In this document: positions 19,187 to 30,149 of the stretch, piece after piece
Position numbering within the stretch: position 1 is the first letter of the stretch
Layout: each line of letters opens with the position of its first letter
From: Euglena gracilis
Taxonomy: Eukaryota > Euglenida > Euglenophyceae > Euglenales
Length of the DNA stretch: 64,000 bases
Direction of reading: 5' to 3'
Assembly (NCBI GenBank): GCA_039621445.1
Contig: CP154956.1
Span: 46,481,291-46,545,290, forward strand
Translations under genes and position numbers: made by a program
Notes under the pieces: generated by a model
Told to the model about the DNA's origin: nothing
Databases searched by the model: none
Seen by the model: the letters and a program-made list of their open reading frames with translations, nothing else

Positions 19187-20057
19187 TTTTCGGCCGTTTG
19201 AGGCCTTAAGGCTGCCAGACAGCACAACTTTTCTGGCCTAAGCCAACCCCCCACTCCTCTCTATTTTCCCCCCGGGGCAAATGCTGTCGCCGGCAGTTGG
19301 TTTTGTAGAGTAGGACCATTCTTTTGCGTGGTCAGGTTTGACTGGCCATGCGCCCTGCCCAGGTTTGACTGGTCAGAGGCCCCCCTCTTTCCACACCCTC
19401 CCCATGGGTTTTCCTGGAATGCCAATGGACCCAACCCCAAGTGCCTTTGGCACACCCAAACTGGGTGGATGGGTTTGCTTGGCAAGGAAACCTGCCAGCC
19501 CCATTTTCCCCAGTGGGCTATAATATACTATACACCCATAAGCCACCGCAAAGTAGGTGAAACCATTTTGCGCGTTTTGGGCTTTTTGGGTCCCCCTCCT
19601 TTCCGCCCCCCCCCTTTTTGAGTGGACCCCTGTGCGACGGAAAGGGCCCCTGTGGATGCGTCAGGGTGCACCTCCCACAGACCCGGTCTGTGTCCGAAAT
19701 CCCCGTGGCCAAAATGCCTGGTTCAAAGCGGAAATCGGGCATAGCCCTGGGAGGGGGATGTGTACCAGGCGTATGCTTCTGTCCCCTTCCGTTGAGGAAG
19801 TTAGGATGGAAGCAGATCCTATTAGGATTTCCTAATGGGTGCCCCTTCTCTCTCCACAGGTGGTATTCTTTATTCTGTTTGTCTTTCCTTCTCTCCGGAC
19901 CGGACTTGGATAGCCAGTCCGTCCCCCCTGCATTGCGCTGTGCTTTGCCTCTTGGGAAGTGGGAAAAGGGTTTTTACTGTTACTCTGATTCCTAAGTAGG
20001 TGCGACAAGGCGAAAGCGAAGGCTTTTGGGGAAGGGGAATTGGGAATCGGACGTACA
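19187..20057 (+). mobile_element. LTR B
   Basis: Collinear with LTR A, ending GGACGTACA at 20,057. A TATA-like stretch (CTATAATATACTATAC) lies at about 19,517. The leader contains TTCTCTCTCCACAG followed by GTGGTATTC, a good splice-acceptor match conserved in LTR copies A to D. LTR A, the ORF fragment and LTR B together look like a deleted element in tandem with the right copy. Confidence 0.65.
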
Positions 20058-21150
20058 CTACTGGAGCACTGTCATAGCACTTGTTATAAACAACTTCCAA
20101 AAAAGTGCTCCCCCCCACACTGGAGGGGGGGTCACTATTCAGAATGTTGGTCGAAAACCGACGAATTTTGGTCGGAGGGGGGGGGGGCTTCTATTCGGGG
20201 GAGGGGGGCTTCAATTCAGGGGGGTTTAGCTCCGTGGGAAAGAAATGATTTCTGGAACATGCGAACGTCGTGCATCATCCAAAGAATCAGGGAAAATGTG
20301 TTTTCGGACTGCTTGATTTTTAACCTGGTCCGACGTTGGTTCGATGACCGGATGGCTCTTTAACCGCCCTCCAGACCTCAAGACTTAAAAATCCTTAAAA
20401 TTTTTGTAATGCCTTGATTTAACGACCCTAAAAGTTTTATAATTTTGGCCTTGACAATCACGTATTCTGTTTTTTTTTGGTCTTTTGTGGGAGGGCTTCG
20501 TATTTTGCAGTTCTTTTCTGTTATTTGCGAGGTGAGGAGTTCTGGGCTTGTTGCTGTGGATACGCGACGCCTCAGGCCGTCAGGCCGCCTCAGGCCAGGG
20601 GTAGGAGCAACTCCCAAGCCAACAGAGAGGCACTGGGGCACGGTACCCACGGACTAGGCTTTGGCCGCCAGTGAGGCAGGGTGGGTTGGGGTGTGTGGGA
20701 CGAACTTTGCAACCTTCTCAGCATCAGTGCTGTGGTACTGCCCCTCTTGGTCGCCACAAAACCAAGAATCCCAGTGCTTCAAAGCCATTCCCTGAATGAG
20801 ACGATGGCAGTGGCCTGAAGGCTGTACAACACAGAATTGATGAGGTCAATTTAAAAATTTAAAAAAAGTAGGTTTAAATTCAAATTGAATTTGATTCAAC
20901 TTAAAGCGAACTCCCAGGATTGATGTCCGTTCAACCCAAACTTTGGGGTAACTGCCAAAAAAACCTCAAAAACACCACTGTTGACCTTTTTGATTATTGA
21001 TTATTAATTATCTGCCGAAGATATTTTTCGGGCCAGCCGTCAACTACACTGACTACACAACAATGACCAAATTTGACTTTCACTCGACGCAGTGGGGGTC
21101 CTCAGCACGGCTGGGAGCTGCGGAAGGGGACGATGGGTCCATTAAAATTA
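20058..21150. other. No gene recognised
   Basis: Sequence behind LTR B with a G-rich patch at 20,105-20,225 (runs of G8 to G12, and GGTCGAAAACCGACG as a small hairpin). The rest is AT-rich and without convincing coding or repeat structure. Confidence 0.5.
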
Positions 21151-21152
21151 CA

Positions 21153-21540
21153 TCATGCTTCAGTGTTCGTCAAGGCTAAGACGTCTGGCTGAACCAAATT
21201 GTGTTCCTGAAACATTTTCAAGCTCCACTCCACACAGCTCTGCTTGTAGGGCCCATAGAACACCACGGCGGGGTACAGGGGGCCCTTGGGCAGGGTGAGG
21301 CCCTCCACCACGCCCAGATCTCGGCCGTCAACCTCAAACGACGCCGTCCCCACCTCGAAGTCCAGTCGCATCATGACCCGGCTGCCCGCCCCGTAAGTCT
21401 TGGAGGTGGTGTACAATCGCGTGGGCAGATGTCTCCCATCCGGTGTGCAGACATCTCCGCCCCGGAGAAGATAGACGCCCTGCTTGAACACCTTTCGTCC
21501 ATCCCTGCCGGCAGCCCACTCCCCCGCAACGGCAGGACCC
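21153..21540 (-). CDS. SPRY domain gene, 3' exon
   Basis: The minus strand reads WAAGRDGRKVFKQGVYLLRG, then SRVMMRLDFEVGTASFEVDG, RDLGVVEGL and PLYPAVVFYGP. This is the typical second half of a SPRY domain (a beta-sandwich protein-interaction module). It ends in a TGA at 21,153-21,155. The exon start is not fixed; acceptor-like CAG sequences occur at about 21,515 and 21,565. It pairs with the first-half exon at 26,430-26,690 on the same strand. Gene identity beyond SPRY is unknown. Confidence 0.7.
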
Positions 21541-21964
21541 GCAGGCCAGGCTCACTGTGTTGGCTGTGAGGGGCTGGGGGTTGCCACCACACTTCAAACC
21601 CCTGAATTGCCCATCCATCCCCCCTGAGCAAGGAAGAAAATGAACCAAGAAGGACCGAAAGGGAGTGAAACACCCGAATTTCCCACCAGAATATGCAGCC
21701 CTTGCGGAGAAGGGCAAACCTGACGTTCAGTAATCTACTTCTTGCTCACAGAAATCATTCAGAAATGGGGTTTGGTCCAAAGAAAAACTGTAAAAGTGCG
21801 CGCAAATTTCAGCTTTTTCTGGGGCCCATAGCCATGGGGCCCAGAATTCATCAAGAAACCAAAGGAAGAAAAGACGAGACAGGAGGCCCCCTGAACCCTG
21901 GAAAGTTCTTTACATGGAACCCAAGAAACGTTTTGGGAGTGCATTTTACTTGAAAGGAAATTTC

Positions 21965-22642
21965 ATGAACAGCAGAAAAAAGAAAGCTGAAAATCAAACC
22001 TTCCTGTATTGCAACGTTCACCAAACTTGACGCTGAAACCTGAGCCTAAACCTTCCATTTTGATTAAGATGTTGGGGTTTTTCAACGTCAGCATTCATGG
22101 AAATCAAAGGTCTGATGAGCAGTGGCGGTCCGAACTGTCAGAGCGTACTCACATCAAAATTTTCACCGAGCCATTGTTGTCGGTCGCCTGACCGCCTCGT
22201 CTGGATTTATTTACTGTTCAGCTAGGGGCGCAAAAAAATTTAAAGATTTGTTTTGGACTCGCACTCTTACCACAAAAACTGTCGCCTGCGAAACTAAAAA
22301 CAAATTTGCATATTTTTTTGTTTATTTTGTTACTCCGATTTCTTTTGGGAAGCTGCACAGGCAAATTGATCAACCACCGTGAAACTGGAAGTTGCGTAAT
22401 TTTTTGGCCAATTCCACATAAACATTTGTTCCACAATTAAAGTTAAGTGCTTGCAACTGGGAGAGATAGATATATGAGATAGAGAGATATATATATATGA
22501 GATATAGATATATATATATAGATATATATATCTATATATATATATAGATATATATATAGATATATATATATAGATATATATCTATATATATATATATATA
22601 TCTATATATATATATCTCTATATATATATATATATATATATA

Positions 22643-22675
<33 letters not shown>

Positions 22676-22680
22676 ATATA

Positions 22681-22716
<36 letters not shown>

Positions 22717-23262
22717 ATATATATATGTATATATATATATATATAATATATATGGTTTGCCCAGTTGCAAGCACTTAACTTTAATTGTGGAACAAATGTT
22801 TATGTGGAATTGGCCAAAAAATTACGCAACTTCCAGTTTCACGGTGGTTGATCAATTTGCCTGTGCAGCTTCCCAAAAGAAATCGGAGTAACAAAATAAG
22901 CAAAAAAATATGCAAATTTATTTTTAGTTTCGCAGGCGACAGTTTTTGTGGTAAGAGTGCGAGTCCAAAACAAATCTTTAAATTTTTTTGCGCCCCTAGC
23001 TGAACAGTAAATAAATCCAGACGAGGCGGTCAGGCGACCGACAACAATGGCTCGGTGAAAATTTTGATGTGAGTACGCTCTGACAGTTTGGACCGCCACT
23101 GCTCATCAGACCTTTGATTTCCATGAATGCTGACGTTGAAAAACCCCAACATCTTAATCAAAATGGAAGGTTTAGGCTCAGGTTTCAGCGTCAAGTTTGG
23201 TGAACGTTGCAATACAGGAAGGTTTGATTTTGAGCATTCTTTTTTCTTTTTTCTGTTCTGTG
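21965..23262. repeat. Fold-back repeat with TA microsatellite core
   Basis: Arms of roughly 495 bp (21,965-22,460 and 22,765-23,262) are near-perfect reverse complements, separated by about 300 bp of TA-rich microsatellite (22,465-22,760). A third partial copy of the inner arm end, ACATAAACATTAGTTCC, occurs at about 23,418. It lies in the presumed SPRY intron. No coding sequence. Confidence 0.85.
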
Positions 23263-23497
23263 TATATATATATACACATATATACATATATATATGTATA
23301 TATATGTATGTATATATATATGTATATGTATATATGTATATATATGTATATATATATATATGTGTGTATATATGTATATGTATATGTATATGTATAATAT
23401 ATATATTTGGCCAATTCCACATAAACATTAGTTCCACAATTAAAATTAAGTGCTTGCAACTGGGCAAACCATATATATATATATATAAATATATATA

Positions 23498-24727
23498 TAC
23501 AGGGGGTAGCTTTAAATCGTACGACACTTAATTCGGTTTGACATTTAACTCGGTCTGGATTAAATCGGATTTAATCCAGCAAGTTTCGGGTGTCAGACCG
23601 GACTCAATCCAGCGAGTTAAACCTCTATGGAGGTTATTCCTAATTGGTATGATGTGCGGGTTTCTGGTGCAAAAAGACAGTTTGGAGTAAGGTACCATCT
23701 TCCTTCCGTTTATCACTGACATTCATTCTTTCTCCAGAGAGGACTCAGAGAGGCGAAAGCTTTCAAAGCAATTTTCGAGGCCGAAGATCTGCTGGAAAAC
23801 AGGTTGACTTCCTCCCAAAATTCTCCCCTGGTTGTCTTCTCACTCAGGAAATCCAAGAAACAGAAAGTGAAGAAGTTCTGCTGATCAGCTTGCAGTTGGA
23901 GGTGTGATCCCTGTGTTGTTCCCCTGTGTTGTTCTGCAATGTTTCCAAACATTCTAAAAGATTTTTATGTTGTCAAGATATCTGAATGCATCTGCAACAT
24001 CATTTAGCAACATTTGTCTGCGGCATGTCATCACAATCGTTTTTTTTCAAGGACAATCTTCCAGCAAATCCCATAAACGTTTTCTTCTGCATTTTTTGCA
24101 TGTCACATCATTCAGTCAACGTTTTGCACATTTCATGCATCACAATTCAACTCAGCATGCAGCATTCTACTCAGCATTCCTTCCACCTTCCATCGTCTTC
24201 AGGAGAGTTGAGAAAGAAGGGGACGAATGAAGATGAAGTCGTTTTTAACTGTTGCAGTTTTTGTAACATAGCGCTGTTTGTTTCAGTTTCAGTGGGTTGT
24301 GTTTTTGCTCAAATTTGTGTTTTAATTTCATGTGAACTTTATTTTCATGGTGTTTGGCAAAATGTTGTTTCAGGCGGGCTGGCTCGTTTTTTTTTGTATA
24401 GGCCTTTGGCGCACCGTGGGTAAATCATCCAATTCCGCAGAAAAATGACACACCCCGCCCTGCAAATTAATTTCTGTAGCTTTTTTGCACCGTTTTATTT
24501 TTTCTGGGGGCTCCAATTTTTTTTGACAAAACTGTTTTTCCCCTTCCCGTCAGGACCAAATACTGCCCGTTCGTTCGACGGAAAAGAGTTGCAGTTACAG
24601 GACATTTATGAGCCTTGCTTGGCTGGACCTAATTTAATCCGCCGAGACTTGGTTCCGAAACCGAACTTAATCCGGGCGCCTTTAATCCCTACGTATTAAG
24701 TACCCGGCGCCTTTAAACTACCCCCTG
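23498..24727. mobile_element. 1.2-kb TIR element, CAGGGGGTAG ends
   Basis: Inverted ends CAGGGGGTAGCTTTAAA and CAGGGGGTAGTTTAAAGG, inserted in a TA microsatellite that continues on both sides. Subterminal inverted blocks (TTAATCCGG/CGGATTTAATCC type) follow. No transposase is visible, so it is a non-autonomous DNA element, perhaps Tc1/mariner-like. The target duplication cannot be read because the flank is itself repeated TA. Confidence 0.65.
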
Positions 24728-24735
24728 TGTGTATG

Positions 24736-24772
<37 letters not shown>

Positions 24773-24914
24773 CATTACGTCTCTGTATATATATATAGAT
24801 GTACATATGTATATATATACTTATATATGTATATATATATATATAGATATAAATATATATATAGATATATAGATAGAGATATATATATATATCTATATAT
24901 ATATCTCTAATATA

Positions 24915-24950
<36 letters not shown>

Positions 24951-25480
24951 TATATATATATATATATATATATATAGATATATATATATATTATATATAT
25001 ATATATACATATATATATCGTTTTTGCCAATTTGCACTGCCTTCGCTTTCAGTGTGACAGATTTTTGGTGTTTTTCCCCCTTATTTATCGAACCAGACAA
25101 AAATTTCCAGGCTAAATTTATAATACTACATCGTATAAAATGAAAAATTTGGCATATTTGACAAAGAAGCACGTTGTGAATTTCTGCAATAATAATATTG
25201 AGAATTTTGCAAGTGTAACGAAATTAATTAAGTGGGTGAGGTGATGTTCAGTATTATGCACTAACAAAACAGAAAAATTAAATAGGAAAGCAAAAAAAGG
25301 CAAAAGAAAGGAGGAAAGGAGATCGTTGTTTACCAGCATTTTTTCTTTTGCAGCATTTCGAAATCCTGCACGAGAGGGCATGGAGACACGCGGACGACTT
25401 CTTCCAAATTCTAAAACTTAATTCTTTTTTCTAATTAAATTATTTTAAAAAATGGTGTTCGCAATTATTTTGTTAAACTA
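24728..25480. other. TA microsatellite then AT-rich DNA
   Basis: 24,728-25,019 is (TA)n-type repeat with interruptions. 25,020-25,480 is AT-rich sequence without recognised genes. It ends at a small hairpin whose halves AATGGTGTT and AACACCATT lie at 25,451 and 25,480. Confidence 0.7.
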
Positions 25481-25495
25481 ACACCATTTACCCAA

Positions 25496-26414
25496 TCGGC
25501 CCCGAGCGGATTTCCGGTGGTGGTCGCTGTGGTGGTCGAGCCGACCATGGTCGGCCCGACCATGACCCCCTGTGGAGGTCGGCCCGACTTGGTCGGCCCG
25601 ACCACCATTTTTTTGCACTCCCCCCCCTTTCTGGAGATTTAACCCCCCCCCCATGAAAACAACTTTTGTCCAAATCACCCCAACACCAGTCAAAACCCAC
25701 CCAAATGGCTCCAGAACCCCCCAATCGGGGGTGGATATGCAAAAACTTGGGGGGGATATGCCCATTTTGGGCCACTTTTGGCAAAAGAACACCTCTCCCC
25801 ATCGGATTTTCAATATAATGGCAAAATGTTGCACAAAAAGGATTTAGCACTCAAGTATGTTGATGGCGTTTTCCTGTGCCCAAAGAGAATTTATGAGGTT
25901 ATTTGAAGGAGTAGGGTTAGGGTTACGATTCTTATCCAAACAGCAGAACATTTCCCGCTCAACGTTGTTAGATTGGTCTCTACAAGGTACCCAGCGAACC
26001 CAAAGAGCCGCCCAACTAGGGTTAAAAACATGGGGGGACCCGAGCGAGGCGCCGAAGGCGCCGAGCGAGGGTCCCCCCATGTGTATTAACTCTAGTTGGG
26101 CGGCTCTTTGGGGTAGCTGGTACCTTGTAGGGCCCAATTTATCACGTTTCTGAACAGCCGGCTGTTGTCCTCTAACTTGAAATTTTTCAAGCCGGTCAAT
26201 GAAGGAGTAGGAGGAGGTAGGGTTAGGTTGTGGTCGGCCCGACCTCCACGATGGAGACCACCAGAAATCCGCACGGAGCCGGGGGGGGGGGGGTAGTGCA
26301 AAAAAATGGTGGTCGGCCCGACCTCCACAGGTCGGGCCGACCATGCTCGGCCCGACCTAAATTGGTCGGCCCGACCTCCACGATGACGACCACCGGAAAT
26401 CTGCACGGAGCCTA
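25496..26414. mobile_element. TIR element with clustered GGTCGGCCCGACC palindromes
   Basis: The ends are inverted and similar: CGAGCGGATTTCCGGTGG at the left and, on the other strand, CGTGCAGATTTCCGGTGG at the right. Inside each end are tandem copies of the 13-bp palindrome GGTCGGCCCGACC or near matches, followed by ACCATTTTTTTGCA and a C-run. A further end copy is at 27,655-27,790. A nested palindrome (25,980-26,130) lies inside. The right end abuts the SPRY 5' exon. No ORF of note. Confidence 0.7.
25980..26130. repeat. 151-bp palindromic element
   Basis: Arms of about 70 bp around the core GGCGCCGAAGGCGCC at 26,049. Outer ends TACAAGGTACC / GGTACCTTGTA. A related palindrome at 28,669-29,005 has the same arm blocks (CGCCCAACTA, CATTGGGGGACC) and is interrupted by a poly-C element. 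Confidence 0.85.
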
Positions 26415-26429
26415 CCCAATCCACGGTGT

Positions 26430-26690
26430 TAGCGGTGAGAACAGGTGACTGGACGTTGATATTCCGTGGTTCCTCTTTTGTGGGACATTGCCGTCACTGA
26501 TGGGGAGGTGGGCTGGCCACGGGTGTTGTCCACAGTCACCCCAACGATAGGTGACCCTTTCTCCACCAGCAACGTGAACTCCTGCCGCCCCGACGTGAAG
26601 CCCTCCTTGGCCACCGCGGCAAACCACCCCCTCACATACGTGCCGGTGCACCGACAGTTCCGGTGGCCGTTACTGCAGCTCGGGTTCGGC
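26430..26690 (-). CDS. SPRY domain gene, upstream exon
   Basis: The minus strand reads YVRGWFAAVAKEGFTSGRQ, EFTLLVEKGSPIVGVTVDNT and RGQPTSPSVTAMSHKRG, fitting the first half of a SPRY domain. The open frame ends at a stop soon after, so a donor is expected within 26,430-26,460 (GT in CAACGTCCAG or CCAGTCACC). The second half is 4.9 kb downstream at 21,540-21,153. The GGTCGG TIR element begins right beside this exon. Upstream exons are not identified. Confidence 0.6.
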
Positions 26691-26759
26691 GGGGTTGGGG
26701 CGGAACTCTGGGACCAACACCTTCAACGACACCTGCTCCGCCACTGAAGGACCGGCAGT

Positions 26760-27654
26760 GAGAGGGGCAGGCAGGCAACCATCAAATGAGTTGAACGGCA
26801 ACGGCACTGAAACGAATGCCTTGGAGGCAGGGGAAAAGAATAAATTAGGGGGTTCGGGGGACAAACTATTGCCAACCCCCACAACCCCCACAACTCCATC
26901 CATCTGTCCAGACCCCCACCTGAACACGCTTCTTTTTACCAGTCCCAGGGGTGAGGGGGGGCCTTGTGCCAAAAGGTGCCCGCCCAGAGCAGGAAAACCA
27001 CCCCGGGGGTGTGGTTTTGGACCCCGGTGCCTGCTGACCCAGCCAAATTTCCTTTTGAAAATGGCCATTTTTTGGACCCCCGCCCCATGCTGGGGGGGGG
27101 ATGCTGTCCTGCCCGACCCCCAAAAGCTACCCCCCTTTGTCAAAAACCAAAAAAAACATCTCTTTTAAATGACGCGAAATCAACCTCGAGGGCACATGCA
27201 GCCAGCTCGGGGGCTGCACCCCCAGAGATGGTGGGTGGGGGGATCCTCCCCAGGGCGGCACGGGAAGGTCTGGTGGGCGGACCTTCCACACCTGGACTTT
27301 TCAGCAGTTTGTTACAAACCCAGGCAAGAAACTTTGGTTTTTCGTGTTGGAAGTTTCACTGTGCGTGTGCAGCAGGGTCCGATCCATGAGCAGTGGATTA
27401 GTGGATTGGTGTCGCCACCCCTATGCGGATTATTTTGTTTTATTTTTCTTCAAGCTTTTTCAAAATAACTAGGAAGGGGTTAAGGACGCATGTATGGGTT
27501 ATGTAAAGAATGTGGATAAAAGTAAAGGAAAGAAATAAAATTTAGGCAGGTTGACCTGAATTTTCTGCTCATAAAATATTACTACATTCTGCCCCTGACA
27601 GAAATCCCCAAGCTGAATGAAAGCTGAAACAAGGAGGGTGTGGGGGCTAAGGTT
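26760..27654. other. No gene recognised; G/C-rich tracts
   Basis: Pro- and Gly-rich translations on both strands reflect C- and G-runs. No domain, terminal repeat or tRNA is visible. It could contain upstream exons of the SPRY gene, but none can be supported. Confidence 0.4.
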
Positions 27655-27895
27655 GGAGGGCTCCGTGCGGTTTTCCGGAGGTAGTCGCTGTGGAGGTCGG
27701 GCCGACCATGGTCGGCCCGACCTGTGGAGGTCGGGCCGACCAGGTCGGGCCGACCACCATTTTTTTGCACTACCCCCCCCTTTTTTGCATTTTTAAGCCC
27801 CCCCCCCCCTGGTCGGTGGGTGGTCGGTGGCTGGTCGGTGGGCATAAAAATGGTCTGTGGCGGCCCCAAATCACCCGGAAATGCACTTATGGCCA
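27655..27895. repeat. GGTCGG-palindrome end copy and TAGTCGG-family fragment
   Basis: 27,655-27,790 repeats the end structure of the 25,496 element (CTCCGTGCGGTTTTCCGG, three GGTCGGCCCGACC-type palindromes, ACCATTTTTTTGCA, C-run). From 27,813 it joins a different family (GTCGGTGGCTGGTCGGTGG ... AAAATGGTCTGTGGCGG) also present at 29,440, 46,600 and 59,100. From 27,900 come tandem GTCCTGGGGGG units to about 28,120. Confidence 0.75.
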
Positions 27896-28347
27896 GTTCT
27901 CCCCCCCAGGACCGTGTCCTGGGGGGGGTCCTGGGGGGGGTCTGGGGGGGTCCTGGGGGGGTCCTGGGGGGGTCCTTCGGAGAATGCTGGGGGGGTCCTG
28001 GGGGGTGCTGAGGGGGTCCTTGGTGGGTCCCGCATTTTTGGCAGAAATTTTGCAGCACAAGTTCAGGTTATTCTAAAGTGAGTACCGCCCCCCGGTGGGT
28101 CCTGGGGGGGTCCTAGGGGGGAAACTGGCCATGACTCTCACGAGAAGCAGAAAACTCCCCCCTCCACCCCATCCGAAGTTTTCTTTCAGGGGGGGTTTAA
28201 GAGTCGGCGGTTGACTCAGTAGCACAGAGTGGTTAGTTCGCCGACTAGTCGGCCAACTGGCTCCCCCTCCCCCCCCCGTGCCTCACCGACTAGCTGTCGA
28301 CTAGGCCAACCGACCAATTGGCGTCGTCGGTCGGCCAACCAACTGGC

Positions 28348-28554
28348 TACCCTCACCCCCCCTATTTGGCCCCCCCCCCAATTGGCTAATTGGGGGTCCC
28401 GTTGGACGGTCCATTAGCCAATTAGGGGGGGGGGGTCAGGCTTATTGGCCATTGGCCGGGGTAACCCCCCACTAATTGTCCCCCCCCCCTAATTTGGCTA
28501 ATTGGGGGTCCGAAGGAGCCCGGCCATTAGCCAAATAGGGGGGGGGTGAGGGTA
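28348..28554. mobile_element. Nested poly-C palindromes (TTTGG/CCAAA words)
   Basis: The outer ends CTACCCTCACCCCCC and GGGGGGGTGAGGGTAG form a TIR. Inside are two smaller palindromes, each C-run, CAATTGGCTAAT or CTAATTTGGCTAAT, short core, mirrored word, G-run (28,370-28,436 and 28,474-28,545). This is the same grammar as the 5,224 element with different words. Confidence 0.75.
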
Positions 28555-28668
28555 GTCAGCCGACTAGTCAGCCCCCCCTTCCAGCCTGCCACCAAATAGT
28601 TGAAGGGTTGATCGACCAGCTGAAGGGTCGGTGACTGATGCGTGAAAAAGTGGTGCCTGCAGGGGACC

Positions 28669-29005
28669 AGCTACCCCAAAGAGGCGCCCAACTACCCCCC
28701 CCCCTTTATTTGAGCACACCCACGGGCCAAAGGACCCCCCAAATGCTCAAATAAGGGGGGGTCAAATTCGGGGGGGTCAAAAATCCCTTTAGAAAAAGGG
28801 CAAAAAAAATTTTCGGCACCTTCGGCGCATGAAAAAAAATTTTCCCGGACCCAAATGCTCAATTAAGGGGAAGTCAAATAAAGGGGCGGGGGGTAGGGTT
28901 AATACACATTGGGGGACCCTCGCTCGGCGCCTTCGGCGCCTCGCTCGGGTCCCCCAATGTTTTTAACCCTAGTTGGGCGCCTATTTGGGTTTGCTGGGTC
29001 CCCCG
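28669..29005. mobile_element. Palindromic element split by a poly-C element with TA duplication
   Basis: The parent palindrome (CCAAAGAGGCGCCCAAC ... GTTGGGCGCCTATTTGG, core GGCGCCTTCGGCGCC type) matches 25,980-26,130. In its left arm a 199-bp poly-C element (28,695-28,893; word TTTATTTGA) is flanked by TA on both sides. The other arm and the 26-kb copy have the uninterrupted CAACTAGGGTTA, so the TA target duplication is directly readable. Confidence 0.85.
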
Positions 29006-29099
29006 CAGACACCAATTTAACGACGTTGAGGGGATGGGGTGGGACAGTTAGGGATGTAAACTTGACCCTAACCCTGCTCCTTTAAATAACGTCATCAAC

Positions 29100-29652
29100 T
29101 TTTCAAGTTCTGAATTGCAGCGGCCTTCGGCCGCTGCGCGGCCTTCGGCCAGGCGGCCTTCGTGGCGCATGGCGGTAGACTGGCGGGGGGCGGGTAGTCG
29201 GTCGACTAATGGCTCGGTAGCCGGGGTATTGGGTAGTTGGCCGACTGGTTGGTCAGAATTGCAGCGGCCTTCGGCCGTTGCGGCGGCCCTCGGCTGCTGT
29301 GCGGCCTTCGACCAGGAGGCCTTCGTGGCGCATGGCAGTAGACTGGGGGGTGGGGGGGGGGGGGGATTCGGCCGACTAATGGTCGGTAGCTAGTCGGCGA
29401 GACGGGGTGGGTAGGGTATTGGGTAGTCTGACTACCCCCTCTAATGTACTAACGGGTCAGTACCGCCGACATTTAAGTCCCCCTGAACAAAATCCCATGC
29501 AAACAAGTCGGTGGCTGGTCGGTGGTCATAAATATGGTCTGTGGCGGGCCCAAATCACCCGGAAATGGTCCGGATGGGTCCAAATAAGTGTCTTACACCA
29601 ACATAAACACCCCCAGATGGAAATCTTTGGACGGTGGGGGGTCGGTGGTGGA
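29100..29652. repeat. CGGCCTTCGGCC repeats and TAGTCGG-family repeat
   Basis: 29,110-29,400 has two tandem copies of a unit with GCAGCGGCCTTCGGCCG and GGCGCATGGC blocks. 29,440-29,652 is a copy of the family with AAATGGTCCGGATGGGTCC and GATGGAAATCTTTGG, also at about 46,600-46,800 and 59,020-59,240. It breaks directly into LTR C. Confidence 0.7.
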
Positions 29653-29654
29653 CC

Positions 29655-30129
29655 TGGGAATCCCTGGTCCATGATGGAAATCGGGCGTAGCCCTGGGAGG
29701 GGGATGTATACCAGGCACGTCCCAACTCTGTAGGATATCTGCAGAGTGGGTTCTGTGACGGTCGCACCACTGTGGAAACCACAGCTGGTAATATCGTGGC
29801 AGACCCTTCTGGGATCTGCCCCTGGACACGTCAGCACTTTTCTCTCCTTCCCCCACAGGTGGTATTCTTTACTCTCACAATCTCAAAGTTTGACCATTGT
29901 TTTTGTCAGAGGGAAAAACCCTCAGACACCGGAACTTGACTCCAGAAGAAACTTCTGAAGTCTTTGCTTTGTGCTTTGCCTCTTGGGGAATTGGGAACAA
30001 AAGGGGAAACCCACTTTTTGTTACTCCAAAGACTTTTCCCTACCATAAGTAGGCTGCGCACCAAGGCGAAAGCGAAAGGCTTTTTCAGAAAGTCCCAAAA
30101 AGGGGAAAAGGGAAAGCTTTGGAGGTACA
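29655..30129 (+). mobile_element. LTR C, 5'-truncated
   Basis: Homologous to the right part of LTR A and B from GACCTGGGA onward, through AAATCGGGCGTAGCCCTGGG and the splice-acceptor-like CCCCCACAGGTGGTATTC, to the end GTACA at 30,129. It contains a CAGAAG-AAA-CTTCTG hairpin (29,943-29,957). It abuts pol sequence of the third chromovirus in the opposite orientation, so it is not that element's own LTR in normal arrangement. Confidence 0.65.
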
Positions 30130-30149
30130 CTCGTTGTTGGAGCACTTGA

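Noticed and set aside
23120-23530. Long Tyr/Ile-rich open frames over the TA repeats
   Set aside because: They are translations of TATA microsatellite on both strands and have no protein-like composition.
25905-25930. Telomere-like GGGTTAGGGTTA
   Set aside because: Only two TTAGGG units and a further single GGGTTAGG nearby; far too short for a telomere or interstitial telomeric array.
27582-28076. Pro- and Gly-rich open frames on both strands
   Set aside because: They come from GTCCTGGGGGG tandem units and C-runs; both strands are equally open.
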